From: Stieleria magnilauensis
Lineage (GTDB): Bacteria > Planctomycetota > Planctomycetia > Pirellulales > Pirellulaceae
DNA: 64,000 nt
Assembly: GCA_007753675.1 (NCBI GenBank)
Contig: CP036432.1
Location: 10,139,381 to 10,203,380 of the forward strand
Reading direction: 5' to 3'
Of the stretch, positions 28,601 to 30,654 are shown in pieces (within the stretch, counting starts at the first letter, position 1; every line of letters starts with the position of its first letter). The position numbers and the translations under genes were made by a program. A model generated the notes under the pieces. That model worked only from the letters and a program-made list of their open reading frames with translations. It ran no database searches and was not told the DNA's origin.

Positions 28601-29970
28601 AACTCGGCATCGTAATGCGACCCGATTTCGATGGCGGCGAGGTTCGGTAGTGACAACGTGCTTCCGGCACCGCTGGCTCGAAAACGTTTCCGCTGATAAT
28701 TGCCGTCCGACCAAAATGAATAGTGATCCACCGCCGGCAACGTCAACGTCGCGCCGCCGGAAACGAGTAGGCTGGACCCGTCGATGTCGGCGAGCGCCGC
28801 CGGCATGAAGGTTCCGTCGCGCAGATCGACCGTCGAACGGACGGCGCGCTCCAGCAGCGGCGCCGTGTGAGTGCCTCCGGAGAGCACAAGCGTCGTGCGT
28901 TCCAAGTGCCGCAATGCATCCAGCGGCCCGCCTTCGGCGGACTGAAGTGTGATGCTGGCGCCGATCGCCGAATCCAGTGCACCGAGTAACAGGTCGCCGC
29001 CATCGGATTCGAGCAATCGGGTCAGCCCATCGGCGTTATAATCCTGCACGGCCACCAGCGCTGACAGATCGATCTGGCTGGTCGCGCCGGTGGCGCTGAA
29101 CTCGATGACGCGATTGCGCGTGTCACCGCGACTGACATCGACGATCGATTCGAGCATCGGCAGCGCAATCACACCGCCGGCCTGGGCGCGAACATACGTG
29201 TCGGAATACCGGGAGGTGCCGCCGATGATGTCGACGAGGTTGGGAAACTCGATCCGACTTCCGCTGTCGGTGGCGGTGTAGTAACGATCCTCGTTGTACT
29301 CCGACGAAATCGGAAACCGCGTGACGCCCGGCAAGGAAATCACACCACCGGAATTGGCCGTCACGTTGACGCGATGGAGTTGCACATCGCCATCAACCGT
29401 CAACGCTGCATCGTCTCCCGTGGCAACCAGCGTCAAACCGCGTTTGAGATCCAAGTTGCCGCCGACGGAGACATTGCCCAGGATCACGAACTGGCTGGCC
29501 GAACCGTCGACGGTCATGTCCCCGGCGATCGTCGCCGTCAGGACCTGGCCGTCGGTCGGGTTGAGCGTGCCGTCTTCGAAGCTCACCTCTTGTGCGATCA
29601 GACTGCGCGTGCGCAGTTCCGCGCCGTTGACTTCCAAGTGTTCGGTCGTGTCGATCGAATCGACGACCACGTTCGCGTCGATCCGCACCAGCAACTCGCT
29701 CGACGCATCGGCGATCACCGCTTGATCGACTGCGGTCGGCACGACGTCGCCGTCCCAGTTGAGCGGATCGTGCCAACGCTCGTTGTCACCTCCGCCATCC
29801 CAGGTGACGGTGGCGAGCAAATGCCGGTCTTCCAGTTTCTCAAACGGAGACCGCATCAAGCCTTCGGAAAGCTGCTTGCGTCGCAGTCGAGCCGCCTTGA
29901 TGCGACGACGATCACGAAGCTTTTCCACAACCCCGCGCTGGTCACCCAGCGAGTGTTTGTTCCGAGTCAT
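1..29970 (-). CDS. Giant multidomain secreted adhesin/matrix protein (3' end outside window)
   Basis: One reading frame is open from an ATG at 29,970 to the left edge: 9,990 codons with no stop noticed. Frame was confirmed by translation at 1-120, around 9,300, around 18,060 and at the start. An in-frame TAG lies just upstream (29,980-29,982), so this ATG is the first usable start; no Shine-Dalgarno is seen. Approximate residues: LEDRHLLA motif 46-53; ten ~220-residue repeats 190-2,280; Ig-like 2,540; thirteen CARDB-like domains 2,655-4,385; PPC-like 4,380-4,480; propeller-like 5,345-5,575; nine He_PIG/cadherin-like 5,830-6,705; RHS/YD-like 6,885-7,165; dockerin-like 7,290-7,350 and 7,930-7,990; Ig-like repeats 8,090-9,265; five VCBS-like repeats 9,440-9,990. 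Families with these domains act outside the cell in adhesion or matrix formation; that role is inferred. Domain names are by motif reading only. Confidence 0.93.
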   Translation of the reverse strand, partial: MTRNKHSLGDQRGVVEKLRDRRRIKAARLRRKQLSEGLMRSPFEKLEDRHLLATVTWDGGGDNERWHDPLNWDGDVVPTAVDQAVIADASSELLVRIDANVVVDSIDTTEHLEVNGAELRTRSLIAQEVSFEDGTLNPTDGQVLTATIAGDMTVDGSASQFVILGNVSVGGNLDLKRGLTLVATGDDAALTVDGDVQLHRVNVTANSGGVISLPGVTRFPISSEYNEDRYYTATDSGSRIEFPNLVDIIGGTSRYSDTYVRAQAGGVIALPMLESIVDVSRGDTRNRVIEFSATGATSQIDLSALVAVQDYNADGLTRLLESDGGDLLLGALDSAIGASITLQSAEGGPLDALRHLERTTLVLSGGTHTAPLLERAVRSTVDLRDGTFMPAALADIDGSSLLVSGGATLTLPAVDHYSFWSDGNYQRKRFRASGAGSTLSLPNLAAIEIGSHYDAEFYLEAFDGGALDLSSVTTIAEPTGGDSRLRRVVIDADGADSQIDLTQLVSFADYRFDGNTSNSSLIEATAGADIVAPNLQFIRGARLNLGASGSITSDQFRGIFQSVVTIRDVDRAFPNLTRADDVTFDIGSAAVDLSSLIGIQGGDLILREGATLDVSALKYIDQADFNVSGGAVLSMPSVTAVRDSNTSNYHSRTWTVSGAGSRIELPNVTTITGSPGYETRHYFTASDGGVLDLPSLVSVQDIPGDNRRGAFEFRSTQANSLINLASLRQVVDLNTDQRSVFQAATGGSLQIGNLTDAHGVHFINDSTGTMPLSQFEVLSHSRLSLSGSSVALNQLTIADGTEFALTGVDLSVPLLTSVREGAISATAGATFTAPLLTNIDGTDLSVSGGVTVSLPGVTQYQHASTGNYVDRIWHVDGVDSRLELPNLKGVLGGSHYDTDMTIRATGGGVLDLSSVTQLIDPRGGDTRVRSFQVTAEGESSQIDLSALTSIIDRNTDQRSRIDATAGGRLVAPLLTDLHGVTTTLDTAGDLAAANLVRLEHSAVTIHSMPSDFTSLQSISRTELSLNNANASLPGITRFVFNTLTTDAGATIQLPAVTTIDGTAFRVYGGTEVSLPGIESYDLALSSNYEQSTWEISGSGSKLDLSGVKWIRGGSAYQNRLNVTVSNGGSLDLSGVEQIVDRPDGDTRTRRFGFTATGSGSEIAFDSLVNLIDVNGDVRSFLTETSDGRIFAPSIVTLVNADVNGDVANSPIATAEQPIIAAAPVIENNDIVAHAELPMAPVESPSAQAAPVSWIGGDGDWTTAANWSTGQVPDAEDDVILDNAAVTVTISAGGQAVRSINGSGNLQITGGSLTIHDGSVLSGSLVVNNGATLAASGRDASFTADGTVNLDGASLTVVGGAALHFPTLTQYSQGSTANYQTRRWFVEDAGSRIVFDALQTITGGTHYQARLGIDVFGGGQIEMPALMTIEDPNSGDLRLRRINLVANGHGSVIDAPLLTSINDRSSEFDGEYSSIEARDRGTINTPSLQTLAGVRVVREAQSRVTLQNVASLDRVDVEPWTSTLDLSAVATATSVRLTATGSSVDFSSLTSFTRGAITLHHLAAISAPLLTNIDGTSLFAGDGSSISLPLVTTYDHASTGHYQDRTWTTDGPQSLIALTGLTAITGGGHYDTDLTISATAGSTIDLPAVTQINDGGGDTRVRRVRFVASGFGSEIRLDALTSFSDANPDERSQLVAYDWGTIHAPSIESLVGVEISLDGRGAMQTANIQSVNHAYLNLSFGDYDFSGLTAAANTTITLNQATADLSALAELNRGAINLRGGLAIDWSHFTKIDGVSLSVFDGGSLDLSGVTEYDFIATGNYEDRAWTTRGAGSSIDLSGLTKITGGTFYDNDLTIESHAGGRIDLRGVTEIVDGLSGDTRRRAIHVVARDRGSSIDLRSLSRFQDSSGSSSSDGQRSQLVFSRGGEIRLDALQTLIGVRIEPDERRDWTFDGVTTLSASEVAAKGNTVRFPNLLTASYTSFVANDATIDAPNITEFTQGTINLSADGSANLVSLTNLDGSGVTVSSGIEVEFPLVTAYSHVSTGNYQTRQFIASGDGSRISLPNLTEITGGTHYEATLRFEAQDGGAIELPKLATVTDPSSGDTRRRAVHFIADGRASRIDVSMLTTLTDVGQPPVPYSGDKVYSTLTATRGGEVDAEALTTIRGVRVYVDELGTFPAPALESARDSVIEPVGVGTIELNVLTDAPGTALRIHGYQVAAPALTTLQRGEITLTGGGHVALPLLSNIDGANLIVIDGVTLALPAVTSITHLTTGSSQSQVLRAEGYGSVIDLQNVTQITGGNNYNALLLLESLSGGVIDLSGTQAITETSQGDQRRRRVELLSEGIGSSINLSGLQSFTDPSAGSLSGDARYSRIHSRYGGAVDLGSSNSASLTDLSGVYVTTSSNSVVGGQFTLEPGSVLTGSGVVVGNLIVGGLLAPAGKLTIDGNLLLDTLGDLEFDIAGLAPISQHDVLEVTGFVEFLGTIRTVQGGGYQPAEGDSYLVMTFDVKFGTPTYEGLDFGSQLLAPELSPTSLEFITGFSSGAAITSITPSDSAVYPNGPFLVIEFDEPIDPESFFVDDVTLIGPGAVPINIDSIEPFAETDNLFLLRPDFAQYVDGQYSITIGPDVLDFVGNVMNQDKDQINGEPIEDQFTGTFDWALPDLELVGGNLTTPETTYSFGGDIPLSFQVTNSGASVAGGNAWRDRVYLSTDLILDGNDVLLESVSRDDPLAVGDSYPLDLTLTLPLDDNLLAGTYYLLAAVDYFDWISESDENNVYASAALELTFPPLVDLLPTSITGPTAGQPRQSNVFTWEVTNQGDEPTATHWYDRVYLESVSNPATRYLIGTVLQSGPLSPGQSYVSMMTTNLPDLADGDYRIQIVSDYNNRIFEGPYEDNNALYGGITTMTHPDVEIRNFDAPAAGNSGQQVELTWDFLNSGTAAAETWQQRVYLSDNQTLSGDDRLVDEFIISSPLDPGQTRSESRTIRLPVDLEGNKFLLLVTDTAGQLGELSAGENNNVAAKLIELTLSPYADLAVSNVTAPALTIGDPADITVGWTVTNRGLGRGFVDQWTDAIVLSENATVGDADDLVVATFEHTGGLDQNASYTRSENFRLPIATNGRFTLFVRSDFGDLVFENDLEANNDVARLGEIDIMPAPYADLVVDSIDVPLPVNAGEIASLTWTVRNAGIGVTSRGDWYDRVYLSTTPDATGLIDGTETDFQHFGQIAPDGTYDRTGNLRIPDGLSGDHYLIVHAARRNAPFEFLYNDNNFTASAAFSITLLPPPDLIVASVTAPTEAQEGTLVDIQWTVENIGLNEASGGWVDRVYLQQAGNPNADVIQLGQFPFIDPLAAGQTYHRSERVRIPTQTTGTFNLFVKTNFNDALYEGAGDDNNTTSHEIVINVLPRPDLQVESITIPDRLPAGATLSPEFVVVNQGGVGTGSTQWVDRVYLSLDTTVDHADVLIGELPNSAALLAGERYSTEAGSVVVPIRYRGDVYVIAVTDAQDRVEEWPNNNNNLTYKSIYIEPEPLADLVVSDVVAPSQVVAGSTISIRYTVTNLGSGATHGDTWSESVWLTRDKNRPHPGQGDFFLTTLTHQGALDRFAGYETETTVRIPRELESGTWYITPWVDPFDVIPEDTLASNTNPDDPNNFDNNNYKARAIDVLGSQPDLVVSEVIAPPTGSGGDTITVTWTVDNLGLADAEPGGWIDRIYLSDLPDPKSVHATTLLLGEKKRDLPLAKGASYTDSMDIALSPSATGQYIVVITDDDVPPEPSIDLSGFFPQIPPPEKYHPVDEVDETNNATAVNSDIRSYPANLKVVEFDIPDNVFSGEEVTFTYTVENIGTHPVWGGTRYWKDFIWLSADDEFVRRRASFLGTSIYAPTSIINPGDRYTIAFTTTLPEGTGDDYSLWVHLDAHNDRSPLYFPYQARLLETDWYPANEGDNATWLGHFDRWAFEDPSDNLARADFPIIYKEADLTITDFQVPAGATSGETIQISYTVENVGNRETRVGSWFDRLFISHDASLDNFDHEIGSRFRTGTLKPGETYTGTIQARLPDGIEGDFSLLLFTDSAARQDRARRPSNIGFKLIGLEFETPGTLAPWDLASEASRESARANVKEYQLEGNNIAIRDLPITLAPLPDLQVTAVTAPLRADRGQEINVEFTVSNLGGDTVAGQQHWFDLIYLSRDEFLDLSTDVYLGSLERKVGLDAGASYTTSRTVSLPADLLGPYYVFVITDPDRNNVSGNVFEGPNERNNSRTTAVPTIIELPPPTDLQVTDITVPANVEAGSPATISWTVTNTSNETASGRWSDSLFFSSDATWDLRDAPAGRLEFRGTLAPGESYTQTFQTITPSLTPGAYRAIVRTDIFNQVYEDVADGNNITASPSTMQLTAPFLTLDVPLPTTLATGQQRLYAVEVPFDRTLRVTVFADDDSTHEIFLRHNDAPTVRTFDASSGGTLSETPAAIIPATEAGTYYVLVRGFATESDQSPIRILAELLPLAITNIKTDLGGDSKYVTTTISGARFHEDAVVKLVRPGFAEIVPVNRNYVSASEIIVTFDFEDAPHGLYDVQVINPGGEVAVVPYRFQIERTIEPEVTIGIGGPRYIFAGDPGTYSVALQNLGNIDAPYVFYNVGIPEMGINDFVYGLPYNHFTSNLRGGPEEGSLADLPWAELESAVNTDGTVTAGGYLFDHPADGFAGFTFQVQTYPGLRELHDHAWESFKAKIYAALPQYAEIDLLADGPSALDQISPGLSFIWEVFGAVPDFLTIPKIPFQFHVVASATSMSRDEFVDHALAEADQLRQGILDDADADAALVNLAGNEAAWQSMYLSYLAESGRLRAEDAVPPTRRDQELASLMATLAGGVLRGPGGDQIILSGEFGDFFDTVRRWYGHDPTLKAPNDTTGANFTGDSLSFFGILSGANPVPELPTFDDYDLGLDLNTHFQTMRVYVPWVPFDKRGAGIPADYQIRGITPNDEDVFFPLNLQEYYDQQGTNVGAVSQTGPFTLETGGFVPANEPLPFTINFQNDPNTTRDANEVRVVVPLDENMDVRTFQLGDIKVGDITIRVPGGRALYQGDFEFAETLGFNVRVSGGVDVKSNAATWLIQAIDPLTGEVRTNTDGGLLPPNNAQGRGAGFVSYSIELSDDAETGQSLTAKARVLLDNAPPEDADDLTYTIDAQAPASNVTVTPLNAQNDFVVAWNVADDAGGSGFKHVTLYVAEDGGDYKIWQRQVGQAVGEEVFIGRVGHTYEFLALATDLAGNRETPPAGATADDDGTANSLGALPTVDATTRPNFGQPTPPTTEPSTNPLFAAAENLVPSTGSTTNPAIFDTVLQPFTAKRFADGFDITATGVATSGIGPMAITETPDGDILISGGTARNQLYLFDANGGTAEGTWAELDHPIFNLAFDDDGRLWATTGGGPLLQLDPIDGSILAEHGEGLTMGLAIDPAGGDVIVGSRYGVERFDPDTGTFKRLSRDLDLRVGSLAFAGDGTLYGVQWPERDAVVRFNPLGRAETVLSFETPIDSIAFGQTETSLEGLMFVSHNTGNTGFGQSVATGENSELTMVDMATLRRVAVATGGTRGDVVATTSDGRVLITQSEQVDVISPIAIPEVVATHPAEQTVVALPLGLVSVTFSEEMFTGLGTEIESVLNPGNYAIRGDAALPEDQQPVITEVRYHEASQTAYLFVQGFSAGEHTLYIGKGIESVGGFSLPAGYEVHFTTVSEFSADVDITLTGTRFDRQTQALTYEVEIRNSGDYDLLLPMSLVLDPAGGDVSAGGAVPGQPAIPGPDGRWLFDLTANVPDGVHLRPGESTTAKTIRLLSPNNVAADFVPGFLATASPNLRPDFETDPVTFATVDQPYSYDADAVDPDGVAVAYLLQRGPDGMTVDPETGLVAWTPTVGVAEQNDVVLYAFDSRGGFTSQTWTVRVTGGNRAPEFVQPPADARMIENETLQIIVEIDDREDDPVDVWADNLPPGAFFDPASKTLWWTPGENAAGVYRDVTLVATDGISITRHAFDLLVGQADRPPVLDPIPEFTLRQGDQWTYRIGASDPDGDRLLFTSADLPSGATLDSRDGTLRWTVGFDVPPALSIPVTVTAGGQSVDGQIDVTVINANGAPSFDAMQGWSVEEGQTLVITSFAFDPDHPDFELPVRLGDGTLDPPGLVSPIAYRVTGLPDGATFDSETATLTWTPRYDQSGDYSVLFEATDDGDGVSDPITISSRVPISVRDINQRPIIDPISNLTLGRGGMVDIPVSVADPDGDNITLEAANGFPGLPLPDFVSFTDNGNGTGSFHFAPGTGDRGNYTLSLIASDDGNGHGRGRIETVQYDFVVTVESANDPPVLAPVSSLVVLPGELLRLPLQSSDLDQEPLTYAMSGLPVEARLVDGARYGEALLNWDPTAADLGIYNVTVTVTDEGNGDLARSLTSSQSFVITVRGTNTAPTLTVPADASVDEGETLSVDFSATDPDNDTIRFFADDLPAGATLDPATGRLQWSPTFNDAGSYAIQVVATDGSGSDAKPFAITVGAVNRAPRLAFPAAQYAREGVFAQFQVTGADFDGGSLELTASDVPDGALFDASTGVFRWQPRYDQAGTYHVTFTLTDSESASDSITVPIVVENVNRAPVIESRHHQVVVGNLLDFSIAGTDPDLDDTLTFSAYGLPTGAQLDPATGRITWVPNPGQLGRTIIDARASDGLAETKHTIVIDSVATPQLPDVRIVTTPSFPALPGQTVRVDVIADGFAPIDSLGLTLDGVPVALDANGRGEIVAGVPGKQTLVATATDVDGFVGSTTETLRVRDSADKTPPQLALSFGGVTTATEPLDLIASVVDVNLDNWVLEIASRGSNDFRPLVEGESTGDGFVLTTIDPATIANGIYTLRLSARDISGRGSETTIDLAINSALKTDAFVRTDVDATIVVGGKTFEFARQYDSLAQNVTGRLGDGWRFTFGETRLQLGITPQQRAGGSDPIALESIGIYSALSAGDRVYLDLPDGTRGGFTFEPVAVQPFDQNDTLVFYRPNWVADDGVDFALESLDRLLVAGGNRYYDQETGQPYHPANDVLGDQAYRLTYPSGKVDVLDGNGRLARQVWPDGDVWHFSDSGISFSDGTFIPIVTDDAGRVESIRLPAGLSSLGDLHYVYDDAGRLIEVAAVAVPPTGDPPVSLHRYGYESRSGGALTVATGIGGENTSYPRGLPLTGDLGRAIDFSGAEIINELEAGQTHQYAFTIDQDQLRSTGEQVVWVRAMVERYRSPFVAGTPSIAGLSPIARSVDEDRTVALFAIDRADQYVLDVRGASDDDDGRYQLFLDVVGDINRDGAVDGLDSELIFESFGTFVGDLEYNPHADFDSDGAITVADSQLLAANFGFTSDFAALALTDRFVTDPLFPIFQPDPVSGTPPTMETPVDPSTGTDTRITPAPEPVPEVDPPTLIPISLAPTDGAAFAIRNGLFDAAGDQWSVGGDVSFDDGTATLHETLGERTSVRQAFFVPGDASILRFTVTGLTLAATDARTPDAFEVALLDATSLAPLAGQLAIGNSDALLNIASDGTYTSASSVTVGDADSVDPSADLGGTVSGDRLLVQIDLTAIPAGTLAVLSFDLLGFAETHSEVKIDNVFLVTGQLRAPVANTDLVTTDEDVPVIFDVLANDVDNESLLDPSTLTIMSGPSHGQLFVTPGSGHVTYAPDLDYSGNDSFTYTVKDLDGFVSGEAFVSLTVAPITDDPLLTTERTSGPQDTELPLSIDAAAMDIDGSEEVMITIQSLPQGATLSGGTRVADGHYRLRPDELDALSLIPAAGWSGQAKLEVQVTATDQTADPVVKTESLDLDVESVIVEPMSVVDFVVNRGEVQRSLIHTLTVTFNQDAWIIDPAADIFIIDIDGHQIRLDPSRYTYDSGTFQLNLDVDGLIQQDKQYYLALRTAGIASAANRLQTLATGPEFGGDYFPLPFHRLLSDVNGNNEVEVEDWRDIRNSLNSNADSSRYVRHRDLTGEGIIDRHDFVAWRNRLTLTTDFVAPQIIAAVTLPNNALPLVESYQSNAEFSLVINDVSDVSSLLMSINGSADVEMVDELSADKSFRFPLADLFARAGQAFGEGDHVITLVATDRFGNVSDPEDVELTIDDTAPPVPTTPVLVQADGSEVSGVTVGDPNVMIRSEGETGSIVRLYRGDQEIALGVAASPVDFPLNLTGLGDGTFTFSATAEDPTGNRSPVTGTLTLTVDTTAPQIDSLDLDPASDTGVIGDQTTDLDSVTLIGTTEPGAVVRLTGTAIETTADAGGAFSLSAVPLRFGPNVLTVSSADSLGNTRQRSINLFRPRLESDAPEIAVTLSDDTGLYFNDAVTSQPTLSGAINDASAIAGLFLSVNVVSAANSTTASYGPADVTASLTGATFTLSTADIENAIGQPLDDGDVTFTLQAVDLYDNASARRSVSLVLDTTAPAAPARLALSPDSDLGREDQDAITSTTKLSFGLHVSEQSTVDVLVDGNPHAQFMLPDGPGEVTLTGLSEGTHQITATITDVAGNVSTQSDPLTVVLDTTAPDSLTSEITLPGAGSDAGSISGLTEADATVFLYRGLDSQTAIGETIAAADGSYRFDGVRLRDGLNRFRVVAEDLAGNPIEVDASTTYDAPDLSAPEIELQLANDSGVSASDRLTKDPTVTGRVDDASRITSFQVSVNAGAFVNTLGSLRDNAFTLDRSVLETIAGDRLDDGSVSVRMRAADQVGHVSELAELVFTLDTTRPDTPAPLRLDAASDSGTPGDGITNSPTLTFVTSVDAADAQVILFADGDEVDRADAGGIVTLSADSERGRHRFVAQAIDAAGNVSFFTAPRFITFDDTFIKPTVGLLAAQQRADLGSPFHTTTSSVTLVGTAERGTRLELVGRPNFTVAGEFDRFQIAGVQLTPGTNALQVLATDPAGNTATVNLNVVFVDQDGPIFEIDLINDTGRSDTDTRTQDPTIGGLVRDASDVVSLVGSLDGRAPIDITSALNEDLLSIDLARLELLFGDTLPDGRHLLSMVATDAAGNESSAELQFDLDRTGPPIEAPPDLVTSDDLGHDQFDNLTAQTEPTVRLFAERGALVKFFADGSFVGEVLSTGVAQYTLPTLDSGTYSLTATIEDAAGNRAGPSDPLVLTIDATPPQAVTLEMLEFHRSSVRANHTTDNQVNMIGTAEPGSRVTMSGQNETPTIDASGLFFFVVDLEVGANEFLVTSEDPAGNITEQTFVFTRGELLPPTFTFDVIDQGTLTPPIVHGQLRAENAITNAIVSTDPTFTRRVFDLNDYLNAGEFTLTPTDIESINGAPFPDGDHTLYFSAIDALGRQSQPTEVSWTCDSSVAPELQVGVTPIGNEYRYVITATGAAELSRRLDSISVPIPTDVTVSDLVVPPTWSVSVVPGLDSITLAAIDPAVDGLGAGDQLTFGYTATTAPTAGFATATVADLSQGATTGELQLAMQIPSSAAAVAVTDYYSSSASAVLTVDTANGLRANDAAGVSAIESFDPQTRWGGVVSVAPDGSFTFTPGSVFDSLASGETITDSFTYSLRDSGNQPATATVYLTISGENAGPTAVDDLATELTPTLYTRAGVPVAINPADLIVNDFDPDVNDRLTVTLIAPTSLRGASIGLVDGDFVYDPTGVAAFDNLAAGEHLFDEITYTVSDPSGLSDTAVAQIWVQSRINLAPTAAPTSITISEDGEIDGGTFESLLVGATDVDRLPADAALSMVQETVTSSMGATVIIAADGTFVYDASGSPGIQSLGPGETTSDSFLIRVTDGFDDSATEWVTLLVTGINDAPTAVDDFYAGVSADGLLTTTTANGLLANDSDIDSPPPLLIDPSQTDLFSAGGALVTLRPDGTFDYDPSGAFAELAEGETAIDTFQYVVLDERGAESIATVRIEVIGVDDAPIAGTDGVERGFWTVATQKIEVPASNGVLANDTDPDAASNGTILEASFDGFSQYGARVIVYPDGSFSYDPTVSATIAQLQADGIDVVDTFTYTVREVAPPAASGDPPPPAVPAADGED
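6005..6185 (-). other. Internal dockerin-like segment 2 (degenerate)
   Basis: The translation reads LSDVNGNNEVEVEDWRDI followed by RDLTGEGIIDRHDFVAW. Spacing matches the first segment but several calcium ligands are replaced (for example N for D and T for D), so metal binding may be weaker. Confidence 0.6.
7915..8095 (-). other. Internal dockerin-like double EF-hand segment 1
   Basis: The translation contains GDINRDGAVDGLDSELIF and, about 40 residues later, ADFDSDGAITVADSQLL. The paired D-x-N/D-x-D-G-x-(I/V)-x-x-x-D loops are the dockerin type I pattern, predicted to bind two calcium ions. It sits in mid-protein rather than at the C-terminus. Confidence 0.75.
8480..9320 (-). other. RHS/YD-repeat-like segment inside the giant gene
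   Basis: The translation shows FVRTDVDATIVVGGKTFEF, then RxYDSL, GxLGDGWRFTF, a YRLTYPSGKVDVLDGNGR stretch and HYVYDDAGRLIEV. This order resembles the beginning of RHS/DUF6531-type shells and a single YD repeat. There is no sign here of the long repeat barrel or C-terminal toxin of polymorphic-toxin RHS proteins. Confidence 0.7.
9860..12480 (-). repeat. Nine He_PIG/cadherin-like repeats in the giant gene
   Basis: Units begin with NxAPxL/NRAPxF-type starts and contain DPDGD-type calcium-binding loops, LPxGAxxDxxTGxxxWTP signatures and an AxDGxG close. These are the putative-Ig/dystroglycan-cadherin repeats common in bacterial adhesins. Copy number is counted by eye. Confidence 0.85.
16820..22005 (-). 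repeat. Thirteen tandem CARDB-like domains in the giant gene
   Basis: Successive units open with PDLxVxxxxxP-type strands near 22,000, 21,615, 21,265, 20,900, 20,515, 20,145, 19,770, 19,405, 18,985, 18,550, 18,065, 17,570 and 17,175. Each continues with WTVxNxG, DRVYLS and an EDNN-type end. CARDB domains are bacterial beta-sandwich adhesion modules of about 110-130 residues; the spacing here fits. Confidence 0.85.
23150..29400 (-). repeat. Array of about ten ~220-residue (660-690 bp, one longer) repeats in the giant gene
   Basis: Copies begin near 29,350, 28,780, 28,100, 27,450, 26,790, 25,930, 25,255, 24,590, 23,925 and 23,235 (approximate, by eye). Each carries in order a NIDG-like turn, a STGNYQxRxW-like segment, an ITGGxHYD-like segment, a GDTRxRR segment, a DxNxDxRS-like segment and a GGxIxAPxLxxLxGV close. 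Many LSL/LPxLT rungs suggest a beta-solenoid. The 5th-to-6th spacing is longer because a second W-x(n)-ANW-x-G-x-xP motif is inserted near 26,130-26,225. I do not recognise this repeat as a named family. Confidence 0.75.
29812..29835 (-). other. LEDRHLLA planctomycete N-terminal export/sorting motif
   Basis: Residues 46-53 of the giant protein read LEDRHLLA, following a basic stretch (RDRRRIKAARLRRKQ) and the lead-in SPFEK. LE-x-R-x-LLA motifs are a recurring N-terminal mark of large secreted planctomycete proteins. It supports both the chosen start and an extracytoplasmic location. Mature protein probably begins shortly after, at the W-x(n)-NW-x-G segment near residue 58. Confidence 0.85.
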
Positions 29971-30654
29971 CGGAGATGCCTACTGGTGCGGACGGCACGC
30001 GGGCAGATTCAGAGTCTCAATGAAGGGTGTCGGCTTTGGACCAACATCGGACGGAACGCTTCGCTGAATGACGGATCTACCCCGACCGCCCATTTATCAA
30101 TGGAGGGGGACATCGGCTTGATTCACGCAGATCACGGACCGATTGAAGGCTGCCGGGAGCGGCGGGATCGAATCCGTCGTGAATCGATCCGGCACTCACC
30201 GAGCGGTCATCGTCTGGTCTGGCAAAAACGACGCAAAGTTCCACCGGGCATAACCTTCTAGCCTAGTGGTACCGAAGCGCAATTCAACATGCCGGCCGTG
30301 TAGTTGGTGGCATTCTTCTGCAATTCATCGAACCACGAAATCTCGCATAGTCGATGGGTCCGAACGTGTCGTCAAAGCGTTCACAGTGAGCTTGGCCATG
30401 TGCGACGAATTCGCCCGCGGCGCCTTCGCACTGATGCACATGACCGAATACGTCACACTCGCAATACCCCTCCGGCTGACTAGTCACCGAAGCGTCCAAG
30501 ACGAAAGCTTGCTTTCGCCTGTCGGCTGGTCTATCGTCAGGGATCGGTGTTCACCCGCGCGCGGGTGGATTGCGTTCGCATCCACCACAGTCCCTCAACT
30601 TTTACGAAGAGGTTCCGATCATCCGAGAAGGACGCTCGACGCATCGGATCGATC
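29971..30654. other. Divergent intergenic region
   Basis: This 684-bp spacer separates the giant gene (leftward) from the first PEP-CTERM gene (rightward) and should hold both promoters. Two small palindromes are visible: cgaaagcttgctttcg near 30,511 and cacccgcgcgcgggtg near 30,551. No convincing gene or clear -35/-10 pair was found. Confidence 0.5.

Noticed and set aside
121-29725. Many long plus-strand open frames opposite the giant gene, up to 618 codons (13,405-15,261)
   Set aside because: They are antisense shadows of a GC-rich coding strand: their codons align in phase with the giant gene, the translations are Arg/Gly-rich with no domains, and the minus-strand frame gives recognisable domains throughout.
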